Assembly (NCBI RefSeq): GCF_002975405.1
Contig: NZ_PCPS01000005.1
Location: 1 to 64,000, forward strand
Length of the DNA: 64,000 nt
Reading direction: 5' to 3'
From: Arthrobacter sp. MYb229
GTDB taxonomy: Bacteria; Actinomycetota; Actinomycetes; Actinomycetales; Micrococcaceae
This document shows positions 37,274-45,987 of this stretch, in pieces. Position 1 is the first letter of the stretch. Every line of letters begins with the position of its first letter. Position numbers and translations under genes: made by a program. A model generated the notes under the pieces. It ran no database searches, was not told the origin of the DNA, and worked only from the letters and a program-made list of their open reading frames with translations.

Positions 37274-37468
37274 TTAGAGGCCCAGCATCCGCTTGATGGT
37301 CTTCACATCGGCCTTAGCTACCAGCTGGTCAGAAGCCAGGCGGCGCGTGACGCGCGAGGACTTGTGCTCCAGGTAGTGACGACGGTTGGCCTGCTGGCGC
37401 TTGAGCTTGCCGCTACCAGTCAGCTTGAAGCGCTTCTTGGCGCCACTGTGAGTCTTGAACTTCGGCAT
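37274..37468 (-). CDS. rpmI: Ribosomal protein L35
   Basis: 64-aa bL35. [21 protein letters not shown] is the universal start and the protein is very basic throughout. AGGAGA 9 nt before ATG 37468 fixes the start, so the longer frame upstream is not real. Between infC and rplT, as in nearly all bacteria. Confidence 0.96.
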   Translation of the reverse strand: MPKFKTHSGAKKRFKLTGSGKLKRQQANRRHYLEHKSSRVTRRLASDQLVAKADVKTIKRMLGL

Positions 37469-37635
37469 AGCTGCCGTTCTCCTAACGTGCTCCACATAAA
37501 TCGTGAGATCTGTGGGGATCATCCGAAGCGGGCCTCTTGGCAAGGTGACCGCTGCTGTTCTCTTGTAGTTGGACCTTCGCAAGGAAGATCCTTCACCGTT
37601 TCCGATGACGGGCCCGGAGGCCCAACAGGCTTGGG

Positions 37636-38319
37636 CTAGGCTTCGCCTTCAGCCGCGTTGCGAGCCTGCTCCAGCTTCGCGAGAGCTTCATCATCCATCG
37701 CTGCTGCGACGTTCTGACCCTCGGTCTCTTCTGGGGCGTCGGTGCGGATCTTGCGCTTCGCGCTTTCCCGGCCACCCGACTTCTGCTGCTGTTCGCGGCG
37801 AGCCTCTGCCTTGTTCTTCAGCGGACCAACAACCATGACCATGTTTCGGCCATCGATGCGAGGGGTGGACTCTACGAGCCCGACCTCTGCTACGTCTGCT
37901 GCAAACTTTTCTAGCAAGCGAATGCCCATCTCTGGGCGTTGCTGCTCACGTCCACGGAACTGGATCATGGCCTTGACCTTGTCGCCTGCGCCTAAGAAGC
38001 GCAGTGCGTGGCCGACCTTGGTCTCGTAGTCGTGGGTGTCGATCTTCAGACGGAAGCGGACTTCCTTCAGGATCGTGTTGGTCTGGTTCTTACGAGCTTC
38101 ACGAGCCTTGACAGCGGCTTCGTACTTAAACTTGCCGAAGTCCATCAGTTTGCATACAGGAGGCTTGGCGGTCGGTGCCACCTCGACCAAGTCCAGATCG
38201 GACTCGACAGCTAGTCGGAGCGCGTCCTCGATGCGGACGATTCCTACCTGCTCACCATTGGGGCCGACGAGACGTACCTCTGGCACGCGAATGCGCTCAT
38301 TAATGCGTGGATCGCTGAT
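37636..38319 (-). CDS. infC: Translation initiation factor IF-3
   Basis: IF-3 keeps 30S subunits free and checks the start codon. The N-domain ([17 protein letters not shown]), linker and C-domain ([31 protein letters not shown]) are complete, followed by a charged tail of about 40 residues. In-frame codons upstream of GTG 38286 encode [10 protein letters not shown], the conserved IF-3 N-terminus, and the only sensible initiator is ATC at 38319, with AGGAG 6 nt upstream and an in-frame TGA just before it. I therefore call 38319 (227 aa) with a rare ATC start, as IF-3 genes use elsewhere for autoregulation. If rejected, the start is GTG 38286. Confidence 0.93.
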   Translation of the reverse strand: MSDPRINERIRVPEVRLVGPNGEQVGIVRIEDALRLAVESDLDLVEVAPTAKPPVCKLMDFGKFKYEAAVKAREARKNQTNTILKEVRFRLKIDTHDYETKVGHALRFLGAGDKVKAMIQFRGREQQRPEMGIRLLEKFAADVAEVGLVESTPRIDGRNMVMVVGPLKNKAEARREQQQKSGGRESAKRKIRTDAPEETEGQNVAAAMDDEALAKLEQARNAAEGEA

Positions 38320-38364
38320 GTGTCACTCCTGATTTTCGTAAGTCACTTACTCGCAAATGAAGAA

Positions 38365-38395
38365 GGCCCCCGTCTGCGAAGTGCAGGCGAAGGCC
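38365..38395 (-). promoter_or_regulatory. infC leader hairpin (attenuator-like)
   Basis: In the infC 5' leader the minus strand reads GGCCTTCGCCTGC, a short loop, then GCAGACGGGGGCC, followed by TTCTTCATTT. It looks like a terminator or an L20-type control structure ahead of infC. Position and T-rich tail suggest attenuation; which protein controls it cannot be seen. Confidence 0.55.
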
Positions 38396-38409
38396 AAAGA
38401 ATAGACGAC

Positions 38410-38438
38410 ACAATAGTTTTACGATTCTTCCTCGTAAA
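38410..38438 (-). promoter_or_regulatory. Promoter of infC-rpmI-rplT
   Basis: TTTACG (38433-38438) and TATTGT (38410-38415) with a 17-bp spacer on the minus strand, about 90 bp before the IF-3 start. The leader hairpin lies between promoter and start codon. Confidence 0.6.
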
Positions 38439-38443
38439 GCTAT
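38413..38443. repeat. Inverted repeat overlapping the infC promoter
   Basis: ATAGTTTTACGA (38413-38424) and TCGTAAAGCTAT (38432-38443) match at 11 of 12 positions around a 7-nt centre. It covers most of the promoter spacer, the -35 and part of the -10, so it could be an operator. Confidence 0.6.
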
Positions 38444-38614
38444 TTCCGGATACTCATAAATATCCTGCCGAATTACCCGGAAGCCTAAACGGCTACTGCG
38501 GGTGGGAGTTGGCCTCCACTTGCATGGCTCAACACTGATCTCTTGGTGACATCATCCGGATACCGGACGCTCTCAAGTACCTGTATTGAGTCGGTCTGTG
38601 ACAAGCTTAGCAGT

Positions 38615-38980
38615 ATGAGTACCGAAGACACCAACTCGCAGCAGCACGCCGTCGAGCAGCAGATGCGCGACATCGCAGAAGTTCCAGCAGTAGAGATCAT
38701 CACCACCGCCGCAGTTCACCTGATGAGCGCGGCCGCGGTCAAATGCGGACTGGCAGAAGGTGATGATGCCGATGAGCTGAAGGATCTTGATGAAGCTCGC
38801 AAGCTAATTACCGCTCTGGCTGGCCTAGTCACCGCGGGGGCACCCGAGCTTGGCTCACAGCACGCGGCACCGCTGCGTGACGGTCTGCGAAGCCTTCAGC
38901 TCGCCTTCCGCGAAGCATCATTGATCCCGGATGCACCAGGCAAGGGCCCGGGCGAGAAGCTCACCGGACCGGTCAACTAG
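38615..38980 (+). CDS. DUF1844 domain protein
   Basis: 121-aa, acidic, helical protein with the DUF1844 core DIAEVPAVEIITTAAVHLMSAAAVKCGLAE. In actinobacteria this gene is commonly divergent from infC, as here, but its role is not known; a link to translation is suggested only by the conserved position. ATG 38615 is the first start with homology. There is no Shine-Dalgarno, so it is probably leaderless, although I could not pick a good -10. Confidence 0.8.
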   Translation: MSTEDTNSQQHAVEQQMRDIAEVPAVEIITTAAVHLMSAAAVKCGLAEGDDADELKDLDEARKLITALAGLVTAGAPELGSQHAAPLRDGLRSLQLAFREASLIPDAPGKGPGEKLTGPVN

Positions 38981-39013
38981 CGATTGTTTCGCAGAATTTT
39001 AAGAGATTAACGT

Positions 39014-39055
39014 CATGGATCCGCTTCCTTTGGGAAGCGGATCCATGCTCGTTTA
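39014..39055 (+). terminator. Terminator after the DUF1844 gene
   Basis: CATGGATCCGCTTCC (39014-39028) pairs perfectly with 39033-39047 around a 4-nt loop, then CTCGTTTAAA. Strong 15-bp stem, 34 bp after the stop codon. Confidence 0.75.
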
Positions 39056-39122
39056 AACACGAGCTTTCCGTTTCGGAACAGATATTGCCGGATCGAAACG
39101 AGCCACAACGCCTTGCACTAGA

Positions 39123-39128
39123 TAGGCT
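39123..39128 (+). promoter_or_regulatory. -10 element of the GNAT pair (leaderless geometry)
   Basis: TAGGCT, 6 nt before the ATG at 39135. No convincing -35. Confidence 0.45.
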
Positions 39129-39134
39129 TCGGTA

Positions 39135-39689
39135 ATGGATACCTTCGAACAGCCGGTACTGCATGCCGGGCGCTATGTCTTGCGGCCGTTCGACATCGGC
39201 GACGTGGAATTGATCGAGGCGGCCTCGCTGGATCCGCTCATTCCGTTGATCACCAGCGTTCCCGCTAAGGGATCCAGCCAGGACTTCGCGGACTTCATCT
39301 CCAGGCAGCAGCAGCGTCTGGCTGACCGCACCGGGTATTCCTTCGCCATCGCCGAGGCACAGACGAATCGGGCGATCGGGCAAATTGGGCTGTGGCTGCA
39401 CAACGTTGCCGCCGGCCGGGCAAGTATCGGATACTGGATCGATCCTGCACAACGCGGACGCGGTGCGGTGAGCGCGGCGTTGGATGCACTCACCGATTGG
39501 GCCTTGAAGCTTGCGGCCATCCATCGGGTGGAGCTGTACATCGAGCCTTGGAACGAAGGGTCCTGGCGGGCCGCCGAAAAATGTGGTTTCACCCGCGAAG
39601 GATTACTGCGAAGCTGGCAACTGATCGGCACCGAGCGCAAGGACATGTACTGCTACTCCCGGCTGAAAACCGAGGGCCCGGCTCACTAG
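39135..39689 (+). CDS. GNAT N-acetyltransferase, RimJ/RimL-like
   Basis: 184-aa acetyltransferase. LRPFDIGDVELIEAA opens the domain; IGYWIDPAQRGRGAVSAAL is the acetyl-CoA binding motif A and GSWRAAEKCGFTREGLLR the conserved motif B. RimJ/RimL-type enzymes acetylate N-termini of ribosomal proteins or small molecules; the target is unknown. TAGGCT lies 6 nt before the ATG (leaderless geometry). A second GNAT gene follows after 37 bp, probably in the same transcript. Confidence 0.87.
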   Translation: MDTFEQPVLHAGRYVLRPFDIGDVELIEAASLDPLIPLITSVPAKGSSQDFADFISRQQQRLADRTGYSFAIAEAQTNRAIGQIGLWLHNVAAGRASIGYWIDPAQRGRGAVSAALDALTDWALKLAAIHRVELYIEPWNEGSWRAAEKCGFTREGLLRSWQLIGTERKDMYCYSRLKTEGPAH

Positions 39690-39726
39690 CAAAAGCACGA
39701 TTCCACTACGAGAGGCAGGATCATTG

Positions 39727-40218
39727 ATGGACCGTCAAACGCAGAAGATTGTTCTGGAACCATTGCACGAGGGGCATAGGCAGTTCGTCATTTCCCTGGC
39801 CTCCGATGAACGAGTCACTCGCTATATCGGTGATGGCTCGGTCTGGGACGACCAGACGATCGGCGAGCGAATTCAATTGGCACTGAGCGCTTTGCCGCTT
39901 GCCACGGTTGGGGCCACTCGCTGGTTTGTGGCTATCGCTGCGGGGCATCCGGCAGGGCTGGTCGTGGCCACCCGTAAACCCGAGGGAGTCGAACTTGGGT
40001 ATTGGGTCTCCCCCGGCTATTGGGGTCAGGGAATCGCCGGTGCCATGGTCAATAGCGCGCTAGGGCTCATCCCCGAACTATTTCAGGTGCGCCGTTTGAT
40101 CGCTCGGGTCGACCCAGCCAATGTTGCCTCGGCCAAGTTGTTGGCGCGCAGAGGCTTCACGGGGCGGTCAAGCACCGACGGGCTGGATCACTACGAGCTC
40201 AAACTCACCTCGGCCTAA
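39727..40218 (+). CDS. GNAT N-acetyltransferase
   Basis: 163-aa acetyltransferase of the same broad family as the gene before it, but diverged. GVELGYWVSPGYWGQGIAGAMV is the acetyl-CoA site and ANVASAKLLARRGF the C-terminal motif. AGGA 6 nt before ATG 39727 supports this start over a TTG one codon earlier. Its TAA overlaps the stop codon of the convergent MFS gene. Confidence 0.85.
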   Translation: MDRQTQKIVLEPLHEGHRQFVISLASDERVTRYIGDGSVWDDQTIGERIQLALSALPLATVGATRWFVAIAAGHPAGLVVATRKPEGVELGYWVSPGYWGQGIAGAMVNSALGLIPELFQVRRLIARVDPANVASAKLLARRGFTGRSSTDGLDHYELKLTSA

Positions 40219-41552
40219 ACGAAGTCGCCCATCCGCGCGCGACGGGTGCGGCGCACTCGTCGGCGGATCTGCTGGGCGATCAATGCGATTACCACGATGA
40301 ATACCGCCAGCAAGCCGATGCCGATAAATGCCTGGGCGGGGCCGAGCGTATCCACGAAGATGCCGGTCAGCGGTGAACCGAGCGCGGTGCCGGTGGTCAT
40401 CGCCGAACCGTACCAGCCCATGGCCTCGCCGCGGCGTTTCTCCGCGACCAGATCGGTGAGCCATTCGGAGGCCGCCGAGAGCGTGGGCGCGCAGAGCAGG
40501 CCCGGGGCGAGCGAGAGCAGCGCCAAGCTCCAGGTGTCGGTGGCGAAATACATGGGCACGGTCAGCACCGCCATCGCCAAGAGCAGCAGGAGCGGGGAGA
40601 TGGCCCGGTTCATCGAGCCGTAGACCAGCCCGCCGATCAGCGACGAACCGCACCAGAAGAGGAATACGATCCCCAGGTCACCGGAGCGTGACTGCGCTTC
40701 GAGCTCGGCAACGATGCCCACCTCGGTGCCCGTGAGCAGCGCACCGGCTCCGCCGGCGGCGATGAACACCGCAAGCACCGAGGCGCTGATCCAGTTGAAG
40801 CGGCTCTTGAACGCTCGCCCGCGGCTCTTGATCCGGGCGCGCGCGGACTTCCACCCCGCGGTGATCAATTCGCCCTCGACCTCGGCCACGCCGAAGGGGG
40901 CCGCGGCGATGAAACTGGCCTCCGCGCCGAGACGCTCCTCGTGCACGTTGGCGCGCAGGGCCACCGCCTTGGGGTCATCACTGCGCGTCGGCGGATTCAA
41001 GATCATCAGCGCCAGACCGGCGACCGATGCGGTCACCCCGATGACGCTCAGCCCGATGGTGCTGCTGATCTGCGTGGCGACGATCCCTGCCGAGGCCGGT
41101 CCGACGATGAATACCAGTTCGGTGGCCGTCGCATCGAGCGCAAAGGCGGTGCGCCGGTTATCCCCGGTGGTCATGATGCCCAGGGCGGTACGGACCACGG
41201 AGAACACCGGCAGCGAGAAGAGCCCGCCGATGAATGCCAGCGGGTACACCCACTCCAGCGACACGTGCGGGACGGTGCACCAGACGATGGTTTCGACGAA
41301 GATCGAAGGAATCAGCGCCCGGCGCAGCCCCCACGCATCGACCCGGGCACCGCGCCACGGGGCGCCGATGGCAATGCCGAGGGTCATCAGTGCGGTAACC
41401 AGCCCGGCGGACACCCAGCTCTGATCGAGATTCGTAACCAGGTGCAGAAGCAGCAGCATGCTCAGCGCCGAGTGCGGCAATCGGGCAATCATTCCGATGA
41501 CTAGCAGCGATGAAATCTGCGGCTGCCGCAGAATCTGCCAATACCGTTTCAT
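40215..41552 (-). CDS. MFS transporter
   Basis: 445-aa major facilitator with twelve probable membrane helices in two halves and a long charged central loop (about residues 195-250, rich in E, R and K). The first half has the GAPWRGARVDAWGLRR segment matching the MFS loop 2-3 motif. Likely a drug or metabolite efflux protein; the substrate is unknown. It ends in a basic RRRVRRTRRAR tail. Ends tail-to-tail over the GNAT gene with a shared CTAA. It starts 21 bp after sseB and is probably co-transcribed with it. Confidence 0.85.
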   Translation of the reverse strand: MKRYWQILRQPQISSLLVIGMIARLPHSALSMLLLLHLVTNLDQSWVSAGLVTALMTLGIAIGAPWRGARVDAWGLRRALIPSIFVETIVWCTVPHVSLEWVYPLAFIGGLFSLPVFSVVRTALGIMTTGDNRRTAFALDATATELVFIVGPASAGIVATQISSTIGLSVIGVTASVAGLALMILNPPTRSDDPKAVALRANVHEERLGAEASFIAAAPFGVAEVEGELITAGWKSARARIKSRGRAFKSRFNWISASVLAVFIAAGGAGALLTGTEVGIVAELEAQSRSGDLGIVFLFWCGSSLIGGLVYGSMNRAISPLLLLLAMAVLTVPMYFATDTWSLALLSLAPGLLCAPTLSAASEWLTDLVAEKRRGEAMGWYGSAMTTGTALGSPLTGIFVDTLGPAQAFIGIGLLAVFIVVIALIAQQIRRRVRRTRRARMGDFV

Positions 41553-41573
41553 ACCCGGTGGTGTCCTTTTCTC

Positions 41574-42455
41574 TTAGTCTGGTGCGCTGAGCAAACTCAC
41601 TTCGAGCGAATCGACCGCTTCGGCGAATTCTGGGTTTTGGGCGAGGCGCCCATGGATGTCTTTGGTGCTCTGGCGGGCTTCGGCCTCGGGGGTTCTGGCG
41701 GCGAAGACGAACTGCAGGTTCAGTTCCGGTCCCGGGCCGCCGCCCAGCACCGCCGCTCCAGAGACATCTCGCGAGCCGACTCCCCGGCCCGGCGCCACCT
41801 TCACCGCGCGGAGCGCCGGATAACCGGCGGTCGCCTCTTCGACGAGCTTGGCGATGTGCTCGCTGAGATAGCTGGGGGTCCAATCGGTCTGCTTGGCCAG
41901 GTTCCACATCCCGGGGCGACGCAGCACGAAGGTGAAATCGCTGCCCGGGTCGAGCACCAGCAGCTGGGCTTCTTCGCTCACCGCAGACAGGGCCGCGCGG
42001 GGTGCGTAGACCGCCACCGGTCGGGCCTCGCCATGCCAGGCCTGCAAGCGCTCGACCGTGGTGAATACCGGCAAGGCCATCCGCCCATCGGGTGCCTTGA
42101 TCTTGACCAGCGCCATGTCGGCTTCCTTATCGGCGGCGAAACCATGTTCGGTCAGCGCTTCTTCGCCGAGCTGGGCGACAACCGCCACGAAGACGCGAGC
42201 CTGGGACAGGGCCCGATGCACTCCGGCTTCGTCTCCGGTTCCCGCGCGGAGCTCGGCCAGGGCGCGCTCCACGGCCGGGTCGGCGGCTCCATCGTCCTTG
42301 TCAAACTTGTGCAACGGATTTTCCTCGCCGCTCAAGTCCCGACCGTCCCAGCCTTGGCCGGCAGAATCTGCGCGGTTGCCAGCTTGCGCCAACGCCGCGG
42401 CGATATGCCCGGGCAGGTGGCGTTTGGGATCGGATTCGGGGTGCGAAGTGCTCAT
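41574..42455 (-). CDS. SseB family protein
   Basis: 293-aa protein with an N-terminal SseB domain (about 60-170: ALAELRAGTGDEAGVHRAL, VFVAVVAQLGEE, GRMALPVFTTVERLQAW) and a C-terminal half matching the SseB C-terminal region. SseB genes commonly follow hisA/priA in actinobacteria, as here, without a known function. TAGCAT ends 6 nt before ATG 42455, consistent with leaderless initiation. Confidence 0.8.
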   Translation of the reverse strand: MSTSHPESDPKRHLPGHIAAALAQAGNRADSAGQGWDGRDLSGEENPLHKFDKDDGAADPAVERALAELRAGTGDEAGVHRALSQARVFVAVVAQLGEEALTEHGFAADKEADMALVKIKAPDGRMALPVFTTVERLQAWHGEARPVAVYAPRAALSAVSEEAQLLVLDPGSDFTFVLRRPGMWNLAKQTDWTPSYLSEHIAKLVEEATAGYPALRAVKVAPGRGVGSRDVSGAAVLGGGPGPELNLQFVFAARTPEAEARQSTKDIHGRLAQNPEFAEAVDSLEVSLLSAPD

Positions 42456-42550
42456 GAAACTATGCTATCTGCCGGGTGCAAATGCGAAAGTCCTGCGACG
42501 AAAATCCGTTCATGACCTTTGCCACGCACCCCGGCTCCGGTGCAGACGGC

Positions 42551-42589
42551 AAAAGACCCGAACCGGGCCGGTGGGCGCTGGTTCGGGTC
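42551..42589 (-). terminator. Terminator of the his operon
   Basis: GACCCGAACC (42555-42564) and GGTTCGGGTC (42580-42589) pair perfectly; on the minus strand the stem is followed by TTTTG. It sits 22 bp after the priA stop. Confidence 0.85.
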
Positions 42590-42611
42590 CTGGCTCAAAA
42601 AATGGTGGAGG

Positions 42612-43349
42612 CTAGCGGCGCCCTGCCACGTCCAGCGCTTGGGCGAGGGTGAACTGGCCCGCGTAGAGCGCCTTGCCCATGATCGCCCCTTCGATTCCCT
42701 CCGAGACCAATTCGCGCAGCACGCGCAGATCTTCCAGCGAGGAGATGCCACCGGAGGCGATCACGGGTTTGGTGGTCTTGGCGCAGATTTCGCGCAGCAG
42801 GTCCACGTTCGGCCCGCGCAGGGTGCCGTCCTTGGTCACGTCGGTGACCACATAGCGGGCGCACCCGGCATCTTCCAAGCGTGCCAGCACGTCCCAGAGG
42901 TCGCCGCCGTCCTTGGTCCAGCCGTGGCCGGACAGGGTGGTTCCGCGCACGTCCATGCCCACGGCGATCTGCTCGCCGAAGCGTTCGATGACGCGCGCGG
43001 TCCAGTCGGGGTTTTCCAATGCTGCGGTCCCCAGGTTCACGCGGGTGGCCCCGAATTCCAGGGCGCGCTCCAGCGAGGCATCGTCGCGGATGCCGCCGGA
43101 GAGTTCCACCTTGATGTTCAGTTCGTCGGCGATGCGGCGGACCACCTCGGTGTTGTTGCCGCGGTCAAAGGCCGCGTCGAGATCCACCAGATGGAGCCAT
43201 TCGGCCCCTTCGCGCTGCCAGGACAGGGCCGCCTCCAGCGGGTCGCCGTATCCGGTTTCCGACCCGGCTTCGCCCTGCACCAGGCGAACGGCTTGGCCGC
43301 CGGCGATATCTACCGCCGGGAGCAGTTCAAGAATTGGTTGCTCGCTCAT
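42612..43349 (-). CDS. priA: Bifunctional phosphoribosyl isomerase A (HisA/TrpF)
   Basis: 245-aa beta-alpha barrel that isomerises ProFAR in histidine synthesis; actinobacterial PriA also does the TrpF step of tryptophan synthesis. Catalytic Asp in [14 protein letters not shown] and the second Asp in [15 protein letters not shown], plus phosphate-binding GGIRD and [11 protein letters not shown]. The longer barrel loops and this phylum favour PriA over plain HisA, but that is inference. GAAGGA precedes ATG 43349. Last gene of the his operon here. Confidence 0.93.
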   Translation of the reverse strand: MSEQPILELLPAVDIAGGQAVRLVQGEAGSETGYGDPLEAALSWQREGAEWLHLVDLDAAFDRGNNTEVVRRIADELNIKVELSGGIRDDASLERALEFGATRVNLGTAALENPDWTARVIERFGEQIAVGMDVRGTTLSGHGWTKDGGDLWDVLARLEDAGCARYVVTDVTKDGTLRGPNVDLLREICAKTTKPVIASGGISSLEDLRVLRELVSEGIEGAIMGKALYAGQFTLAQALDVAGRR

Positions 43350-43371
43350 AATTTCCTTCTGTCGCTAATGT

Positions 43372-43521
43372 TTAGAGAGTCTGAACCCAGCCGGCGACAA
43401 TTGCCGCGGCGGCCAGGGCCCACAATGCGATGATCCACGAGATATGCGCTTTCTGGCTTTTGAGCGAGATCGCGCCGCCGGCGAGGAAGGCACCGAGGGT
43501 TAGCAGGATGATGGCCCACAT
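43372..43521 (-). CDS. Small two-helix membrane protein in the his operon
   Basis: 49 aa beginning MWAIILLTLGAF and ending VAGWVQTL. Two hydrophobic helices (about 2-20 and 29-46) flank a short basic turn (KSQKAHIS), so it is a small hairpin membrane protein. ATG 43521 starts 3 nt after the hisH stop; AGGAA directly precedes it, so translation depends on coupling. priA begins 22 bp after its stop. No known family. The frame has strong third-position GC bias and fills the gap between hisH and priA exactly, which supports it being real. Confidence 0.7.
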   Translation of the reverse strand: MWAIILLTLGAFLAGGAISLKSQKAHISWIIALWALAAAAIVAGWVQTL

Positions 43522-43524
43522 TTC

Positions 43525-44160
43525 CTAAAGTGTCTCCAACCAGTTGCGCAGCAAGCGGGCCCCGGCGTCGCCGGACTTCTCCGGGTGGAATTGCACGGCG
43601 GACAGCGGACCGTTTTCCACGGCCGCGACGAATTCGGTGCCATGGGTGGACCAGGTCACCTGGGGCGGGGTCATCGCCGGTTGGGTGACATCGAACTCCC
43701 ACTTCTGCACGCCATAGGAATGCACGAAGTAGAACCGCTCGTCCTCGATCCCGGCGAAGAGCCGGCTGTTCTCCGGCGGGCGCACGGTATTCCAGCCCAT
43801 ATGCGGGATGACCTCTGCTTGCAGGCGCTCGACCACACCAGGCCACTCGCCGATGCCTTCGGTTTTCACCCCGTGCTCAACACCTTGCTCGAAGAACACC
43901 TGATGTCCCACGCAGATGCCCAGCACCGGCTGGCCACCGGCGATGCGGCGGCCGATCCAACGCAGCGCGCCGACCTTGGTCAGCTGCTCCATCACCGAGG
44001 CGTAGGCTCCCACGCCGGGAACGACGAGGCCATCAGCGGCCAAGATCGCTTTCGGATCCGCGGTCAGCTCCACCTCGGCGCCGGCGGCTTCCAGCGCGCG
44101 CACGGCCGAGCGGACGTTGCCGGATCCGTAATCGAGGACGACTACAGTTTTTTTCGCCAC
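43525..44160 (-). CDS. hisH: Imidazole glycerol phosphate synthase subunit HisH
   Basis: 211-aa glutamine amidotransferase that feeds ammonia to HisF. The nucleophile Cys lies in [10 protein letters not shown], and the His-Glu of the triad in VQFHPEKSG near the C-terminus. GTG 44160 directly abuts the hisB TAA. hisF is not next to it in this window; in relatives it follows priA or lies elsewhere. Confidence 0.94.
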   Translation of the reverse strand: MAKKTVVVLDYGSGNVRSAVRALEAAGAEVELTADPKAILAADGLVVPGVGAYASVMEQLTKVGALRWIGRRIAGGQPVLGICVGHQVFFEQGVEHGVKTEGIGEWPGVVERLQAEVIPHMGWNTVRPPENSRLFAGIEDERFYFVHSYGVQKWEFDVTQPAMTPPQVTWSTHGTEFVAAVENGPLSAVQFHPEKSGDAGARLLRNWLETL

Positions 44161-44781
44161 TTAGAGGGCACCCTTCGTGGATGGGATCTTGTCGCCCATG
44201 CGGGCGTCCGGCTCGACCGCTTCACGCAGCGCGCGAGCGAATGACTTGAATTGGGCCTCGACGATGTGGTGCGGATCGCGCCCGGAGAGCACCTCGATAT
44301 GCGCGCAGATCTGCGCGTGGAAGGTGATGGCCTCGAATACGTGCCGCGTCATCGAACCGGTGAAGTGCCCGCCGATCAGGTGGTATTCCTGGCCTGCGGG
44401 TTCCCCGCCGTGCACCAGGTACGGGCGGCCGGAGACGTCAACGACCGAACGGGACAGCGCCTCGTCCAGCGGTGCGTAGGAGGTGCCAAAGCGGCGTATG
44501 CCCGCCTTGGTGCCCAGGGCCACGCGCAGCACCTCGCCGATGGTGATGGCCACGTCTTCGACCGTGTGGTGCACGTCGATGTGGGTGTCACCGGTGGCGC
44601 GCACGGTCAGGTCGATGAGCGAATGCTTGGACAGGGCGGTGAGCATGTGGTCATAGAACGGCACGCTCGTGCTGATCTCCGAGACCCCGGTTCCGTCCAG
44701 GTCCAACTCGACGAAAACTGATGATTCGCTGGTCTCGCGTTCCATCCGGGCGCGACGAGCGCCAATCAATTCGGCAGACAT
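44161..44781 (-). CDS. hisB: Imidazoleglycerol-phosphate dehydratase
   Basis: 206-aa manganese enzyme of histidine synthesis. The duplicated metal-binding motifs are visible as DVHHTVEDV and FHAQICAH...[12 protein letters not shown], with FYDHML before the first. ATG 44781 has AAGGAAG upstream; the longer frame overlaps hisC and is not real. Follows hisC after 25 bp. Confidence 0.95.
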   Translation of the reverse strand: MSAELIGARRARMERETSESSVFVELDLDGTGVSEISTSVPFYDHMLTALSKHSLIDLTVRATGDTHIDVHHTVEDVAITIGEVLRVALGTKAGIRRFGTSYAPLDEALSRSVVDVSGRPYLVHGGEPAGQEYHLIGGHFTGSMTRHVFEAITFHAQICAHIEVLSGRDPHHIVEAQFKSFARALREAVEPDARMGDKIPSTKGAL

Positions 44782-44806
44782 GTCTTCCTTCGCTTGTGTG
44801 TGAATT

Positions 44807-45913
44807 CTACTTCTGTGCACCCAGCAACAAGGCCAGGTGCTCCAGGAAGGCGGTGGTTTCGGCTTCGGTGCCGGCGGTGACGCGCAGCGTTCCCTTGATT
44901 CCATTGTCGCGGACAATGATGCCGGCATCCAACAGGCCCTGCCAGATGGCGTGCGGATCTTCCAGTCCGCCGAAGAAGACGAAGTTCGAATCCGAGACAG
45001 ATGGCTTCAAGCCGAGATCGATCAGCGTGGACACGATGCGGTCGCGCTGGGTCTTGATGTCTTCAACCTGCGCGAGCAGCAGCTCGATGTTCTTCAGCGC
45101 CGCGATGGCGGTTGCCTGGGTGACCGCGGAGAGGTGGTAAGGCAGACGCACCAGGCGAATCGCGTCGGTCACCTCGGGGGCCGCCGCGAGATAGCCCACG
45201 CGGGCTCCGGCCAGGCCGAAGGCCTTGGACATCGTGCGCGAGACGATCAAGCGCTGGCGTCCTTCGAGCAGGGTAAGCGCCGATCGAGTACCTGCCAGCG
45301 AGAATTCTGCGTAGGCTTCATCCACGATCACCATGGCGTCCGTTTCGCTGGCGGCCTCATAGACCGCTTCGATGACGTCTAAGCCCAGTGCGGTTCCGGT
45401 CGGGTTATTCGGGGAGCACAGGAATACCACGTTTGGGCGGTGTTCGCGTACCTGCGCGGCGGCGGATTCGGCCGAGAGGGTGAAGTCTTCGGCGCGGTTT
45501 CCGGCAATGAATTCGGTATCGGTGCCACTGGCGAGCAGCGGGTACATCGAGTAGGTGGGGACGAAACTAAGCAGGCTGCGCCCCGGGCCGCCGAAGGCCT
45601 GCAGGATCTGCTGGAGAATTTCGTTGGAGCCGTTTGCGGCCCAGATGTTGTCGGAGGTCAGCCCGTGACCAAGGTAGTCGGCGAGCAGCTCGCGCAATTC
45701 GGTAAATTCACGATCCGGGTAACGATTTAGGCTGGCAGCCGCTTTGGCTACTTCCTGAGCGATGGCATCGACAACGGTCGCTGGCAACGGATGGGTGTTC
45801 TCGTTGACGTTCAGCTGAATGGGGACGTCAATTTGCGGCGCTCCATATGGGGATAGCCCGCGGAGATTCTCACGCAAGGGCAGCTGACTCAGAAGTTCAC
45901 TACGGTCATTCAC
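44807..45913 (-). CDS. hisC: Histidinol-phosphate aminotransferase
   Basis: 368-aa class I/II PLP aminotransferase. [10 protein letters not shown] near residue 92 and [17 protein letters not shown] with the Schiff-base Lys near 230 identify HisC. First gene of the his operon hisC-hisB-hisH-orf-priA. GTG 45913 is preceded 6 nt upstream by TAGAAT with no ribosome site, a leaderless arrangement. hisD, normally upstream, is not adjacent. Confidence 0.94.
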   Translation of the reverse strand: MNDRSELLSQLPLRENLRGLSPYGAPQIDVPIQLNVNENTHPLPATVVDAIAQEVAKAAASLNRYPDREFTELRELLADYLGHGLTSDNIWAANGSNEILQQILQAFGGPGRSLLSFVPTYSMYPLLASGTDTEFIAGNRAEDFTLSAESAAAQVREHRPNVVFLCSPNNPTGTALGLDVIEAVYEAASETDAMVIVDEAYAEFSLAGTRSALTLLEGRQRLIVSRTMSKAFGLAGARVGYLAAAPEVTDAIRLVRLPYHLSAVTQATAIAALKNIELLLAQVEDIKTQRDRIVSTLIDLGLKPSVSDSNFVFFGGLEDPHAIWQGLLDAGIIVRDNGIKGTLRVTAGTEAETTAFLEHLALLLGAQK

Positions 45914-45919
45914 GCATTA

Positions 45920-45925
45920 ATTCTA
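45920..45925 (-). promoter_or_regulatory. -10 element of the his operon (leaderless geometry)
   Basis: TAGAAT on the minus strand, 6 nt before the hisC GTG. Confidence 0.55.
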
Positions 45926-45987
45926 ATGCTGAGGCACTCTCGCCGGTGAATCCACGACAAGAACAGGTAACAATAGTGAGCTGGCAC

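Noticed and set aside
37636-38286. infC starting at GTG 38286
   Set aside because: It would remove the conserved [11 protein letters not shown]-terminus and leaves a good ribosome site pointing to ATC 38319; kept only as a fallback.
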